NCBI GenBank assembly: GCA_031398385.1
Contig: JANNNE010000026.1
Coordinates: forward strand, 1-51,623
Length of the DNA stretch: 51,623 nt
Source of the DNA: Ideonella_A sp031398385
GTDB lineage: Bacteria > Pseudomonadota > Gammaproteobacteria > Burkholderiales > Burkholderiaceae_C
Direction of reading: 5' to 3'
Positions 17,513 through 25,832 of the stretch are shown piece by piece. Numbering within the stretch: position 1 is the stretch's first letter; the number at the start of each line of letters is the position of its first letter. The notes below the pieces were generated by a model. It ran no database searches. It was not told where the DNA came from and saw only the letters and a program-made list of their open reading frames with translations. The position numbers and the translations under genes are program-made.

Positions 17513-17568
17513 CAAAATCCGCCCGACAGCGGGCTGGCAGTGGTTGAAAACCCGCGTGCCGGCCCCAC

Positions 17569-17604
17569 TTGCAACCGGGGAAAATGAACCGGTTATGGTT
17601 GCAA
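17569..17604. promoter_or_regulatory. inverted repeat upstream of the Tim44-like gene
   Basis: Two exact 8-base arms, TTGCAACC (17569-17576) and GGTTGCAA (17597-17604), flank a second palindrome AACCGGTT (17587-17594). The block sits 44 bases before the Tim44-like start codon. The symmetry would suit a dimeric repressor or activator. No regulator can be named and it could be chance in a GC-rich spacer. Confidence 0.35.
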
Positions 17605-17647
17605 CGGTCTGCATCCCGCAGACCCAATCGACACAGGACGTGATGTG

Positions 17648-18607
17648 ATGAAAAAAAGCTGGTTGGCAGTGGTGATGTCGGTCGTGACGATCGTGGGCAG
17701 CATTGGCGCCGTGGTGATGCCGACGGATGCCGAAGCGAAGCGCTTCGGTGGCGCGCGCTCGCAAGGGATCCAGCGCAGCATGCCGGCGCAGAAGCCGACC
17801 ACGCCGCCGCCGTCGCAGCAGGCACCGACCAACAGCGCCGCTGCTGCGCCGGTGGCCGGTGGTGCCGCGGCTGCCGCGGCCGGCAAGCGCTCGTGGATGG
17901 GTCCGCTGGCTGGCCTGGCGGCCGGTCTTGGTCTGGCGGCACTGATGAGCCACCTCGGTCTCGGCGCCGAGTTTGCCAACTTCATCATGCTGGCACTGCT
18001 GGCCGTGGTCGCCTTCGTCGTGATCCGCCTGCTGATGCGTCGTTTCGGCCCGCAAGCGGCCAACGCCGGTGGCCCGCGCCTGCAGGCGGCGGGAGCTGGT
18101 CATTCAGCCGATCCGATGTCCCGCAACGCGTTCGGCTCGGGTCAGCAGAACTGGTCTGCGCCGACGCCCACGCCGTTGCAGCAACCACTCGCATCGGCCG
18201 CTGCAGCCGAGACGCCGGTCAAGACCTTGCCGGCAGGTTTCGACGCCGAGGGTTTCGAGCGCATTGCCAAGATGATCTTCATCCGCATGCAGACCGCCAA
18301 CGACGCCGGTGACCTGAACGACCTGCGCAATTTCACGACGCCGGAAATGTTCGCGGCCGTCCGCCTGGAGATTCAGGAACGCGGCGGTGTGGCCCAGCAA
18401 ACCGACGTCCTGAAAGTCGACGCCGAGGTGCTCGATGTGGCCGAAGAAGATGATCGGCAGATCGTCAGCGTCCGGTTCCACGGCCTGATCCGCGAAGAGC
18501 GCGACGCCGTAGCGAACGACTTCGACGAAATCTGGCACCTGGTAAAGCCGCTGGACGACAGCCGCTCCTGGGCGATCGCCGGGATTCAGCAACCGCAAAC
18601 CGCCTGA
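17648..18607 (+). CDS. Tim44-like domain membrane protein
   Basis: 319 residues. An N-terminal signal or anchor (KKSWLAVVMSVVTIVGSIGAVV) is followed by EAKRFGGARSQGIQR, the start typical of bacterial Tim44-like proteins. A Pro/Gln/Ala-rich linker and a Gly/Leu-rich membrane stretch around LAGLAAGLGLAALMSHL to LLAVVAFVVIRLLMRRF follow. The C-terminal ~150 residues form the Tim44-like domain (FERIAKMIFIRMQTANDAGDLNDLRNFTTPEMF). The bacterial homologues are of unclear function; the mitochondrial one links Hsp70 to the TIM23 channel. The ATG at 17648 is preferred over an adjacent GTG at 17645, with ACAGGA upstream. Confidence 0.88.
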   Translation: MKKSWLAVVMSVVTIVGSIGAVVMPTDAEAKRFGGARSQGIQRSMPAQKPTTPPPSQQAPTNSAAAAPVAGGAAAAAAGKRSWMGPLAGLAAGLGLAALMSHLGLGAEFANFIMLALLAVVAFVVIRLLMRRFGPQAANAGGPRLQAAGAGHSADPMSRNAFGSGQQNWSAPTPTPLQQPLASAAAAETPVKTLPAGFDAEGFERIAKMIFIRMQTANDAGDLNDLRNFTTPEMFAAVRLEIQERGGVAQQTDVLKVDAEVLDVAEEDDRQIVSVRFHGLIREERDAVANDFDEIWHLVKPLDDSRSWAIAGIQQPQTA

Positions 18608-18613
18608 GCCGAC

Positions 18614-18660
18614 GCAGGGCCTGAACGCAGAGGAACCTTGCTGTTCCTCTCCGACCCTGC
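18614..18660 (+). other. nested hairpin after the Tim44-like gene
   Basis: An 8-base perfect stem AGAGGAAC/GTTCCTCT (18629-18636 with 18643-18650, 6-base loop) is enclosed by GCAGGG (18614-18619) and CCCTGC (18655-18660). It begins 7 bases after the stop codon. There is no T-run, so it may be a 3' end-protecting structure or a Rho-assisted terminator. The remaining ~225 bases to the next gene show nothing recognisable. Confidence 0.45.
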
Positions 18661-18887
18661 CTCCGGCAGAGAGGCCCGACCTGCCTGGCTGCCAAAGTCA
18701 GCGGGTAGCCATTGGCCGCGGGCCAACCGGCACGCCAGTGCTCACGCTGGCAAATGAGAATCCGGCCCCAGTGCGCTTGCTCGGATAGCCGCCGGTTCCG
18801 GTGACTTCGATCACATGGTCGGCGAGCCGCTGGCCCGCCGACGACTCGCGGTGGCAGTCGGAAGTGGGGGCTGCCTGAGACTCCGCC

Positions 18888-19373
18888 TCAGAAGATCAGC
18901 GCGGCGACGAACAGGCCGATCATCACGAAGGCCAGCACCACCTTGGCCAGCAAGCCAGCCATGATGCCCAGCCAGGTGGCCACGCCGACGTGCAGGGCCC
19001 GGCGCTGATCCTTGATCGCCATGTATTCTCCGATCGCCGCACCGACCAGCGGCATGAACAAGACACCGACGATGCCCATGAACAGCCCGACGATGGTGCC
19101 GATCATCGCGCCGATGATGGCCTGACGGCTGGCACCGGCCCGCTTCGCGCCGAGCAGACCGGCCACATAGTCGAGGATCCAGGCGATCACCGCGATCACC
19201 GCGATCACCGCCAGCATGCCGGTGCCGACCCGCACGAAACCGTCGATCCACGCGCCGAGCACGATGCCCCCAAGGATCAACGCGGTTCCCGGCAGTGCGG
19301 GCAGCACCGTTCCGGCCAGCCCGCCTATGATCAGAAGTGCACTGAGCAACCACCAGAGAATGTCTGTGTTCAT
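18888..19373 (-). CDS. DUF456 family small membrane protein
   Basis: 161 residues, almost entirely hydrophobic with five or six predicted membrane segments. The family pattern is clear: an N-terminal LLSALLIIGGLAGTVLPALPGTALILGGI, then DYVAGLLGAKRAGASRQAIIGAMIGTIVGLFMG and PLVGAAIGEYMAIKD. The function of DUF456 is unknown. The start at 19373 gives the normal length; upstream in-frame ATGs at 19415 and 19421 would add non-conserved residues. An in-frame three-copy 9-base repeat encodes part of the second membrane segment. Confidence 0.88.
   Translation of the reverse strand: MNTDILWWLLSALLIIGGLAGTVLPALPGTALILGGIVLGAWIDGFVRVGTGMLAVIAVIAVIAWILDYVAGLLGAKRAGASRQAIIGAMIGTIVGLFMGIVGVLFMPLVGAAIGEYMAIKDQRRALHVGVATWLGIMAGLLAKVVLAFVMIGLFVAALIF
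19183..19209. repeat. three tandem copies of a 9-bp unit inside the DUF456 gene
   Basis: GCGATCACC is repeated three times exactly. On the coding strand it gives a repeated Val-Ile-Ala within a membrane helix. The unit is a multiple of three, so expansion or contraction keeps the frame. Confidence 0.8.
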
Positions 19374-19466
19374 CGAGAGCTGGCGCGGTGAGCGTCTTGA
19401 CAACGGAAGGGTCATGATCATCTCAGCAAATGCCGGAAGGCTGCAACGGCGGGGTTTGGCGTGGTG

Positions 19467-20135
19467 ATGCTCACGGAGGCGATCAACCCGCAGATCGATC
19501 GTCTGGTCTGCCTGTACAGCGATGAAACTTGTATCGCGGTCGAGAAGCCGGCTGGCCGCCTGACGGTGCCGGGACGCGGCCCGCTGGCCGATGGCAGCGT
19601 GGCGCAACAGGCACAACAAGACTGGCCCGGCGCGCGCGTGGTGCACCGCCTCGACATGGCGACCTCGGGGGTCCTGCTGTTCGCACGGGGTGCGCAATGG
19701 CAACGGCACTTCAGCGGCCAGTTCGCGTCGCGACAAATGGACAAGACCTATGACGCGCTGGTCAGCGGACAGCTGGGCGGGCAGGTCGGCGATTGCGGCC
19801 GGATTGATCTGCCACTGGGTGCCGATTGGCCGAACCGGCCGCGTCAACGGGTCGACATGCTGAACGGCAAGCCATCACAAACCGGTTGGCGCGTGGTCGA
19901 GCACGATCCGCAGCAACGCTGGACTCGCCTCACGCTGCAGCCGATCACCGGCCGCTCGCATCAGCTTCGAGTCCACCTGCTGGCGATCGGTCATCCGATC
20001 ATTGGCGATGCCTTGTATGGCACGCCCGATCCGGCACGGGTATCGACACGGCTGATGCTGCACGCACGATCGCTCGGTTTCAATCACCCGATTTCCGGCG
20101 CCCGGATCATCATCGAATCGCCATCGCCATTCTAA
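19467..20135 (+). CDS. RluA-family pseudouridine synthase
   Basis: 222 residues without an S4 domain. The catalytic motif VVHRLDMATSGVLLFAR contains the essential Asp. PITGRSHQLRVHLLAIGHPIIGDALYG is the second family signature. Early sequence IAVEKPAGRLTVPGRG is also typical. Length and lack of an S4 domain suggest an RluA/TruC-like enzyme that modifies rRNA or tRNA uridines; the target site cannot be assigned. The ATG at 19467 is preferred over two GTG codons just before it. It is divergent from DUF456 and 37 bases from the SDR gene. Confidence 0.9.
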   Translation: MLTEAINPQIDRLVCLYSDETCIAVEKPAGRLTVPGRGPLADGSVAQQAQQDWPGARVVHRLDMATSGVLLFARGAQWQRHFSGQFASRQMDKTYDALVSGQLGGQVGDCGRIDLPLGADWPNRPRQRVDMLNGKPSQTGWRVVEHDPQQRWTRLTLQPITGRSHQLRVHLLAIGHPIIGDALYGTPDPARVSTRLMLHARSLGFNHPISGARIIIESPSPF

Positions 20136-20172
20136 AGTCACTCTTCAACGATCACGCGAAAACCGACTCTCC

Positions 20173-20931
20173 ATGACCAGATCCCTCTACATCCTGACTG
20201 GTGCCTCGCGCGGCCTGGGCGCCGCCATTGCAGACCAGCTGCTCGAGCCCGGCCATTCACTGCTGTGCATCTCGAGGCGCGACAATCCCGAACTGGCACA
20301 ACGGGCGCGAAGCGCAGGCGCCGAGTTGCTGCAATGGCAGCGTGATCTGGCCGAGCCCGCCGCAGTCGCCGCCGATTTGCAGCGCTGGCTGGGCAGCTTC
20401 GACTCAGCCGAATTCGGCACCGCCTGCCTGATCAACAACGCCGGTGTCATCAGCCGCATCGGTCCGGTCGACGGCAGCGAAGATATCGATCTGTCGCGCG
20501 CCATCCGGGTCGGGCTCGAGGCGCCGCTGCTGCTCAGCGCAGCCTTTCTGCGCGCCACCGGCGGGTGGTCCGCGGCGCGCCGCATCCTCAACATCTCGTC
20601 GGGACTCGGCCGTCGGGGCATGGCCGGCTCTGCCAGCTACTGCGCGGCCAAGGCGGGGCTCGACAATCTGTCGCGCGCGATGGCACTCGACGAGGCAGGG
20701 CGACCGCATGGCGCACGCATCGTGGCACTCGCGCCCGGCGTCATCGACACCGACATGCAGGTGCAGCTGCGCAGCGCCGATCCGGGCGGCTTCCCCGATC
20801 AGGGCAACTTCATCGCCATGAAGACGCAAGGCCGCCTGGCCACAGCCGCCGAGGCCGCAGGCCAGGTGGTCGCATTCCTGAAGCGAAGCGACTTCGGCGA
20901 ACAGGTCATCACCGATGTCCGCCAGGCTTGA
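20173..20931 (+). CDS. short-chain dehydrogenase/reductase (SDR)
   Basis: 252 residues of a classical SDR. Cofactor motif TGASRGLG is at residues 10-17, the structural motif LINNAGVIS follows, and the catalytic Ser lies in LNISSGLG with Tyr156/Lys160 in SYCAAKAG. The sequence resembles sepiapterin-reductase-like or benzil-reductase-like SDRs, which use NADPH, but the substrate is unknown. It lies 37 bases after the pseudouridine synthase gene and 53 bases before the S9 peptidase gene, so the three may be co-transcribed. Confidence 0.87.
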   Translation: MTRSLYILTGASRGLGAAIADQLLEPGHSLLCISRRDNPELAQRARSAGAELLQWQRDLAEPAAVAADLQRWLGSFDSAEFGTACLINNAGVISRIGPVDGSEDIDLSRAIRVGLEAPLLLSAAFLRATGGWSAARRILNISSGLGRRGMAGSASYCAAKAGLDNLSRAMALDEAGRPHGARIVALAPGVIDTDMQVQLRSADPGGFPDQGNFIAMKTQGRLATAAEAAGQVVAFLKRSDFGEQVITDVRQA

Positions 20932-20984
20932 GTGATCACCCTGCAGGACAATCGGCCAAACCCCCTGATCGGACTCTTTTCAGC

Positions 20985-23003
20985 ATGCTGATGCCCAACC
21001 TGTTGCGCCGGCCAGCCGGCGCCGTTTTTTGCCTGTCGATGCTGCTGGCCGCCTGCACGCCGACGCCGATCAACCCGTCACCCACCACGCGCTACATCCA
21101 GTCGAATCCGAATCTGCGCCTGCAAGGCATTCCGCCACTGCCGGCACGCATTGCCGACGAGGTCGCTCGGTATACCGACTTTCGTGGTCACCGTTTCGCC
21201 GACTGGCATCCGCTGCGGCGCGAGATGCTGGTCACCCACCGCAGGGCCGGCGGCGACACCTCGCAGCTGTTCCGGATCGGGTCGCCGCTGGCAGAACCCG
21301 AGCAACTGACCGATTCGGCCGATCCGGTTGCGTCGGCAAGCTACGAACCTCGTGCCGGCCGCTTCATCGTGTTCGAGCGCAGCAGCGGTGGTAACGAGGC
21401 CAATCAGCTGTTCCGCCTCGATCCCGAGAGTCGGGCCACCACTCAGCTCACCGACCCGTCCGAACGGCACGATCTCCAAGCTTGGCTGCACAACAGCAGC
21501 CTGATGGTGGTGAGTTCGTTGCCGCTGGACAAGACCGCGGTCGGCGGCACGCGGGCCAAGGTGGTGACGCGGATCCGCCTGATCGATCCGCTGCGACCCG
21601 ACGCTGGCCGACTGGTTGCCGAGCTCGACGGCGGTGGCTGGTATGTCGGGGCGGTGTCGCGTGACGACCGCCGAATCGCGATGATCCGCTACCTGTCGGC
21701 CAATGAATCGCAGACCTGGATGCTCGAGCTCGGAAACGGCCAGGCGACCCAGTTGCTGCCGCAGCCCGGATCGACCGATCAAGCCACCCACTTTGCCGAC
21801 GCGTTCACGGCCGATGACAAGGGCTTGTTCATCGTCAGTGATCGCTTCGGGGAATTTCGCGAACTGATGCGCTACGACTTCGAGACGCGGTCGCTGCAGC
21901 GCATGACGTCGAACATTCCGTGGGACATCAGCGGCCTGACGGCCAGCGAAGATGCACGACTGCTGGCCGCCCAGGCCAATGTCGACGGCCGCGACGAACT
22001 TCGACTGTTCGACGGCCGCACGCTGGCCGAGTTGCCGGCGCTGAAGCTGCCGGGCGGCAGCGTGGGCAGTTCGCAGTTCCACCGCCGGCTGCCTGAACTG
22101 GCGTTTTCGCTCGATGATGCGCAGGGGCCGAGTCAGCTTTACAGCATCAATCCGTTGACCGGACAACTCGATCAATGGACCCGCGCGCACGCGCCGCCGG
22201 GAGTCGATCCGAGCCGCTTCAGCGCGCAGCAGATCATCCGTTGGCCGAGTTTTGATGGCCGCACCATCTCCGGTCTGCTGAACATGCCGCCGCCGCGTTT
22301 CAGCGGCAGGCGTCCGGTGCTGGTGCAGATCCACGGCGGGCCGGAAGCGCAGGCCAAGGTCGGCTTCATGGGCCGCTACAACTTCCTGATCGACGAACTC
22401 GGGATCGCCGTGATCCAGCCGAATGTGCGTGGCTCGTCGGGATACGGAAAGACCTTCCTGGCCCTCGACAACGGCCACCTGCGCGAAGACTCCGTGAAAG
22501 ACATCGGTGCACTGCTGGATTGGATCGCGACCCAGCCGGGGCTCGACGCGTCCCGCGTCCTGGTTGCCGGTGGCAGCTACGGTGGCTACATGAGTCTGGC
22601 CGTCAGCACCCACTATCCGGACCGGATCGCTGGTGCGATCGATGTGGTCGGGATCTCGAGTTTTGTCAGTTTCCTGAACAACACCGAGAGTTACCGGCGT
22701 GATCTGCGGCGGGTCGAATACGGTGATGAGCGCGACCCGGCGATGCGGGCGTTTCTCGAACAGATCTCGCCGCTGACACAGGCCGATCGGATCAAGAAGC
22801 CGCTTTTCGTCGTGCAGGGCAAGAATGATCCGCGTGTGCCTTATACCGAGGCCGAACAGATCGTCGCGAAGCTGCGCGAAAAGGACGTGCCGGTCTGGTA
22901 CCTGCGGGCCGAGAACGAGGGTCACGGATTCGCCCGCAAGGAAAACGCCGATTTCCAGTTCTACACGACGGTCGAATTCTTGCGGCGAACGCTGCTGAAG
23001 TAG
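20985..23003 (+). CDS. S9 family prolyl-oligopeptidase-like lipoprotein
   Basis: 672 residues. The N-terminus has a lipoprotein signal with lipobox LAAC, so it is predicted to be lipid-anchored. A seven-bladed-type beta-propeller (WD40-like/TolB-like repeats) occupies roughly residues 60-400. The alpha/beta-hydrolase domain has nucleophile Ser531 in GGSYGGYM, Asp615 in KNDPRVPY and His647 in GHGF, the complete catalytic triad. It is related to dipeptidyl or acylaminoacyl peptidases that degrade peptides in the periplasm. The ATG at 20985 gives the signal; a frame that opens at 20565 merely runs antiphase through the SDR gene. Confidence 0.92.
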   Translation: MLMPNLLRRPAGAVFCLSMLLAACTPTPINPSPTTRYIQSNPNLRLQGIPPLPARIADEVARYTDFRGHRFADWHPLRREMLVTHRRAGGDTSQLFRIGSPLAEPEQLTDSADPVASASYEPRAGRFIVFERSSGGNEANQLFRLDPESRATTQLTDPSERHDLQAWLHNSSLMVVSSLPLDKTAVGGTRAKVVTRIRLIDPLRPDAGRLVAELDGGGWYVGAVSRDDRRIAMIRYLSANESQTWMLELGNGQATQLLPQPGSTDQATHFADAFTADDKGLFIVSDRFGEFRELMRYDFETRSLQRMTSNIPWDISGLTASEDARLLAAQANVDGRDELRLFDGRTLAELPALKLPGGSVGSSQFHRRLPELAFSLDDAQGPSQLYSINPLTGQLDQWTRAHAPPGVDPSRFSAQQIIRWPSFDGRTISGLLNMPPPRFSGRRPVLVQIHGGPEAQAKVGFMGRYNFLIDELGIAVIQPNVRGSSGYGKTFLALDNGHLREDSVKDIGALLDWIATQPGLDASRVLVAGGSYGGYMSLAVSTHYPDRIAGAIDVVGISSFVSFLNNTESYRRDLRRVEYGDERDPAMRAFLEQISPLTQADRIKKPLFVVQGKNDPRVPYTEAEQIVAKLREKDVPVWYLRAENEGHGFARKENADFQFYTTVEFLRRTLLK

Positions 23004-23014
23004 CCGGCAGCTGC

Positions 23015-23755
23015 TCAGGCGGGCGGCCCCTGGAAGCCGCCGTCGCGAAACGTGATCACCAGCGTGTCACGCCAGCCCGCGGCGGTCGGATCGAGCGGCT
23101 GGATCGGGGTCGACTCGTGAATCACCAGCGCATCGTCGAGCAGCAGCAGCGTCCAGGGCTCGACCATCGTGAACCTGCTCCCGGCCGGGCCGCCGGCGTC
23201 GAATACCCGGGTTTCTCCACCCTTGATGCCATGCCGCGCGACCAGGATCACGGCAACCAGGTCGACACCATCGCGATGAGCCCCTTCCGGGGTGGGCCGC
23301 CCGATGCCGTCGGTGGTATCGATGCGGAACTGGTGCGCCTCGACAAACCAGGGCCGGTCGCCCTTGACGGCGGACGCCACCCCCGCCAACCCGACGATCA
23401 GTTGTTGCCAGGCTTGCGAGTCGCGGATCGGCTGGTCGATCGGCTCGAACCAGCGCTCGAGTCCGCCATGCAAGGCGTTGTATTCGAGCGGTTGCCAATG
23501 TGCGCGGTGTGGCGCGACGTCGACGCGTTTGCCGGTCACGATGAAACAGGCATGGCGGCGGCGTCGATACCGGCCACCGTCGAGCAGATAGCGATCGGGC
23601 GGCAGATCGTGCCAGCTTGGCTCAAGAGCCCGCAACTCGCCCGGATCGGTGCCGATCAGCGCACAAAACTCGGCCGGAGCCACCACGCCATAGCCGGAAT
23701 CGAGCAATCTGCCGCTCAGCATCGCGGCATCGACAAGCGGAGGAGCGAACAACAT
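23015..23755 (-). CDS. 2-oxoglutarate/Fe(II) dioxygenase family protein (BsmA/IDO-like)
   Basis: 246 residues. It matches the 2OG-Fe_Oxy_2 family, which includes bacterial free amino-acid hydroxylases and BsmA. The iron facial triad is seen as EGAHRDGVD (H-x-D) and the distal His in VIHESTPI, with Arg downstream for 2-oxoglutarate (WRDTLVITFRDGG). Other family marks are YRRRRHACF and HQFRI. A likely role is hydroxylation of a free amino acid or small peptide, but the substrate is not predictable. It is convergent with the S9 peptidase gene (11 bases between stops). Confidence 0.87.
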   Translation of the reverse strand: MLFAPPLVDAAMLSGRLLDSGYGVVAPAEFCALIGTDPGELRALEPSWHDLPPDRYLLDGGRYRRRRHACFIVTGKRVDVAPHRAHWQPLEYNALHGGLERWFEPIDQPIRDSQAWQQLIVGLAGVASAVKGDRPWFVEAHQFRIDTTDGIGRPTPEGAHRDGVDLVAVILVARHGIKGGETRVFDAGGPAGSRFTMVEPWTLLLLDDALVIHESTPIQPLDPTAAGWRDTLVITFRDGGFQGPPA

Positions 23756-23927
23756 GGGAACGATGGGAAAAGGGATGTCGGATTGTGCCCTGCGTCGTCA
23801 CGGCTTCGTACAGCTGCCCCACACAACTTCACCTGCGGTCAATCGCCGCTTCACACGGCGAATCGAGCATGTCGTTATCGGTTGCTGATCAACCGAATCT
23901 TCAAAACCAACGACAAGGATCATGAAC

Positions 23928-24476
23928 ATGACATTCAACAGCGCATCGAAAAAGGCTGCGGTTGCCGGCGCTGCACTGGTTGCCGCATTCGGTATGGCCG
24001 GTGCAGCCCAGGCGCAGTCGCAGGGCTTGTATATCGGCGCAAGCGTCGGCGGATCGCATTACAAGGGCAGCCCGGTCGGAAATGCCAATACCGATCGCTC
24101 GGATACCGGTGCCAAGCTTTATGGCGGCTATCAGCTGACGCCGAATATCGGCGTCGAGGCGGGTTATGCCGACCTGGGCAAGTTCGACAGCAGCGCCGGT
24201 CAATTGAAGGCCAACGGCGCCTACCTCGACGCGGTCGGCAAAGTGCCATTGGCGGGGCCGTGGTCGGCCATCGGACGGGTCGGCGTCTTCAACGGAAAGA
24301 CCGAGGGTCTGGGCGGCAACGGCCATGACGTCAACGCCAAGGTCGGCGCCGGAATCGAATATGCAATCGACACGAACCTGGCCGTTCGCGGCGAATGGGA
24401 GCGTTATCGCCTCGATCCGGGCACAGGCAAGGCCAACACCGACCTGTATACGGTCGGCGTGAAATACGCGTTCTGA
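23928..24476 (+). CDS. OmpA-like/OMP_b-brl outer-membrane beta-barrel protein
   Basis: 182 residues. A cleavable signal peptide ends at AGAAQAQ, followed by alternating hydrophobic beta-strands (LYIGASVGGSHY, GAKLYGGYQLTPNIGVEAGYADLG, NAKVGAGIEYAIDTNLAVRGEWERY) and a C-terminal aromatic (YAF). This fits an eight-stranded small barrel, with no peptidoglycan-binding OmpA domain. The ATG at 23928 is favoured over 23922 because AAGGA lies eight bases before it but only two before the other. A strong terminator follows. Function is structural or unknown. Confidence 0.87.
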   Translation: MTFNSASKKAAVAGAALVAAFGMAGAAQAQSQGLYIGASVGGSHYKGSPVGNANTDRSDTGAKLYGGYQLTPNIGVEAGYADLGKFDSSAGQLKANGAYLDAVGKVPLAGPWSAIGRVGVFNGKTEGLGGNGHDVNAKVGAGIEYAIDTNLAVRGEWERYRLDPGTGKANTDLYTVGVKYAF

Positions 24477-24508
24477 TCAGGCCGGGCTTCGTCCCATTCG
24501 TCCGATCC

Positions 24509-24546
24509 ATCCCGCCGCGCTTGGCCAGCGCCGCGGGATTTTTTTT
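24509..24546 (+). terminator. Rho-independent terminator of the outer-membrane protein gene
   Basis: A 12-base stem with a single mismatch (ATCCCGCCGCGC paired with GCGCCGCGGGAT), loop of seven bases, followed directly by eight T residues. It lies 33 bases after the stop codon and three bases before the end of the convergent S4 gene. Confidence 0.9.
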
Positions 24547-24549
24547 GGA

Positions 24550-24777
24550 TCAGTCAGAAGTGGCAGCACAAACCTGGAGCCTGCTGCCTTCAAATTCGAC
24601 CAGCTGGCCCGCCCTGATCTTGCAGCTGCGCCGGATTTCGACCACGCCGTCGACCCGAACCAGCCCCGATACGATCAACTGCTTGGCCATACCCCCGCTG
24701 GCAGCCAAGCCGCCGGCCTTCAGCAAGGCATCGAGCGGTATGAATTCACCGCGCAGCGCAAAATCGGTTGGAGACAT
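24550..24777 (-). CDS. S4-domain RNA-binding protein (YbcJ-like)
   Basis: 75 residues making up one S4 domain: FIPLDALLKAGGLAASGGMAKQLIVSGLVRVDGVVE, the alpha-L RNA-binding fold, with basic residues RRSCKIRAGQ. Length and sequence match YbcJ/YaaA-type small RNA-binding proteins. It probably binds structured RNA or ribosomes. It follows the cupin gene by 15 bases on the same strand, so the two likely form an operon that ends against the terminator of the OMP gene. Confidence 0.87.
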   Translation of the reverse strand: MSPTDFALRGEFIPLDALLKAGGLAASGGMAKQLIVSGLVRVDGVVEIRRSCKIRAGQLVEFEGSRLQVCAATSD

Positions 24778-24792
24778 TCCGATGCCCAGATA

Positions 24793-25287
24793 TCAAGGCG
24801 CCGGGTGGGTCGGATCGACCCAGGCCACCGATTCGGGTTTCTCGACCGGCTCGATATCCAGATTGACCGCAACCGCCTCGCCGTCGCTTCGAACCAGCAC
24901 GCATTCCAGAACCTCGTTCGCGCTGGCATTGATTTCCTGATGCGGAACATAGGGTGGCACGTAGATGAAGTCACCAGGGCCCGCCTCTGCCGTGAACTCG
25001 AGGGCGTCGCCCCAGCGCATGCGGGCCCGCCCCTTCACGACAAAGATCACGCTTTCCAGCGGCCCGTGATGGTGGGCACCGGTTTTCGCATTGGCGTGGA
25101 TGTGCACGGTGCCGGCCCACAATTTCTGAGCACCGACCCGGGCAAAATTGATTGCCGCCTTGCGGTCCATGCCAGGGGTCTGGGCGGTGTTCGCGTCGAG
25201 CTTGTCGCCCGGGACCACCCGCACACCGTCGTGTTTCCAGCGGCCACCGGCCGCTTCGTCTTCCTGTCCTGCTGTCTGCTTGTCCAT
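24793..25287 (-). CDS. cupin-domain protein
   Basis: 164 residues, with the cupin barrel in the central and C-terminal part. Metal-binding residues are seen in GAHHHGPLESVIFVVKG (H-x-H and Glu) and PGDFIYVPPYVPHQEIN (distal His). The N-terminal ~40 residues are polar (DKQTAGQEDEAAGG). The start at 25287 has AGGAG upstream; a frame that opens at 25404 adds unlikely sequence. Single-domain cupins may be dioxygenases, isomerases or sensors; the activity is not predictable. It is co-directional with the S4 gene and divergent from the cold-shock gene. Confidence 0.87.
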   Translation of the reverse strand: MDKQTAGQEDEAAGGRWKHDGVRVVPGDKLDANTAQTPGMDRKAAINFARVGAQKLWAGTVHIHANAKTGAHHHGPLESVIFVVKGRARMRWGDALEFTAEAGPGDFIYVPPYVPHQEINASANEVLECVLVRSDGEAVAVNLDIEPVEKPESVAWVDPTHPAP

Positions 25288-25552
25288 TTGCGGTTGCTCC
25301 TGCTTCGGTCGAGCCCCATTGTGCAAGCCCGCGGCAGTCCTTGGATACCATGTCGTTTCACCACGCCGCCACATGGTGTACATTCCACGCACAGTCATGC
25401 GCAAGACAGGTTGTCAGAAATCCTCTGCTACATGGCGACTCCGGTTGCCCCGCCTCATTGGAAATCCCCGCATCAAATCTTGAGTGTTGCTGCATGCGCG
25501 GCATGTGCCACGCATTAAATCCGCTAGAAAGTTAGAGAGTTAGGAAATATCC

Positions 25553-25762
25553 ATGACGACGCAAACCGGTACCGTGAAGTGGTTCAACGAGAGCAAGGGC
25601 TACGGCTTCATCGCTCAAGATGCGGGCGGCGCTGACCTGTTCGCCCACTTCCGTGACATCCAGGGCTCGGGTTTCAAGACCCTGACCGAAAACCAGAAGG
25701 TCGAATTCGAAGTGAAGCAAGGCCAAAAAGGCCTGCAAGCAGCGAACATTCGTCCGCTGTAA
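25553..25762 (+). CDS. CspA-family cold-shock protein
   Basis: 69 residues, a single cold-shock domain that binds single-stranded RNA/DNA. RNP1 is seen as KGYGFIA and RNP2 as DLFAHF; TGTVKWFNESKG starts the domain. RNP2 has AHF where most CspA proteins have VHF/AHF. A ribosome binding site (TTAGGAAA) precedes the ATG. The 265-base space back to the divergent cupin gene can hold a long leader, a common device for cold-induced csp genes, but I cannot delimit it. A strong terminator follows. Confidence 0.95.
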   Translation: MTTQTGTVKWFNESKGYGFIAQDAGGADLFAHFRDIQGSGFKTLTENQKVEFEVKQGQKGLQAANIRPL

Positions 25763-25780
25763 GGGCTTCATCTCCCAATG

Positions 25781-25807
25781 AAAACGCGGCCTCGGCCGCG
25801 TTTTTTT
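25781..25807 (+). terminator. Rho-independent terminator of the cold-shock gene
   Basis: A perfect GC-rich stem (AAAACGCGGCC with GGCCGCGTTTT) and a 2-base loop, running into a seven-T tract. It lies 19 bases after the csp stop codon. The A-run on the 5' side also gives it some terminator character on the minus strand. Confidence 0.9.
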
Positions 25808-25832
25808 GTTTCATCTCAATGTGAAATCTTGA

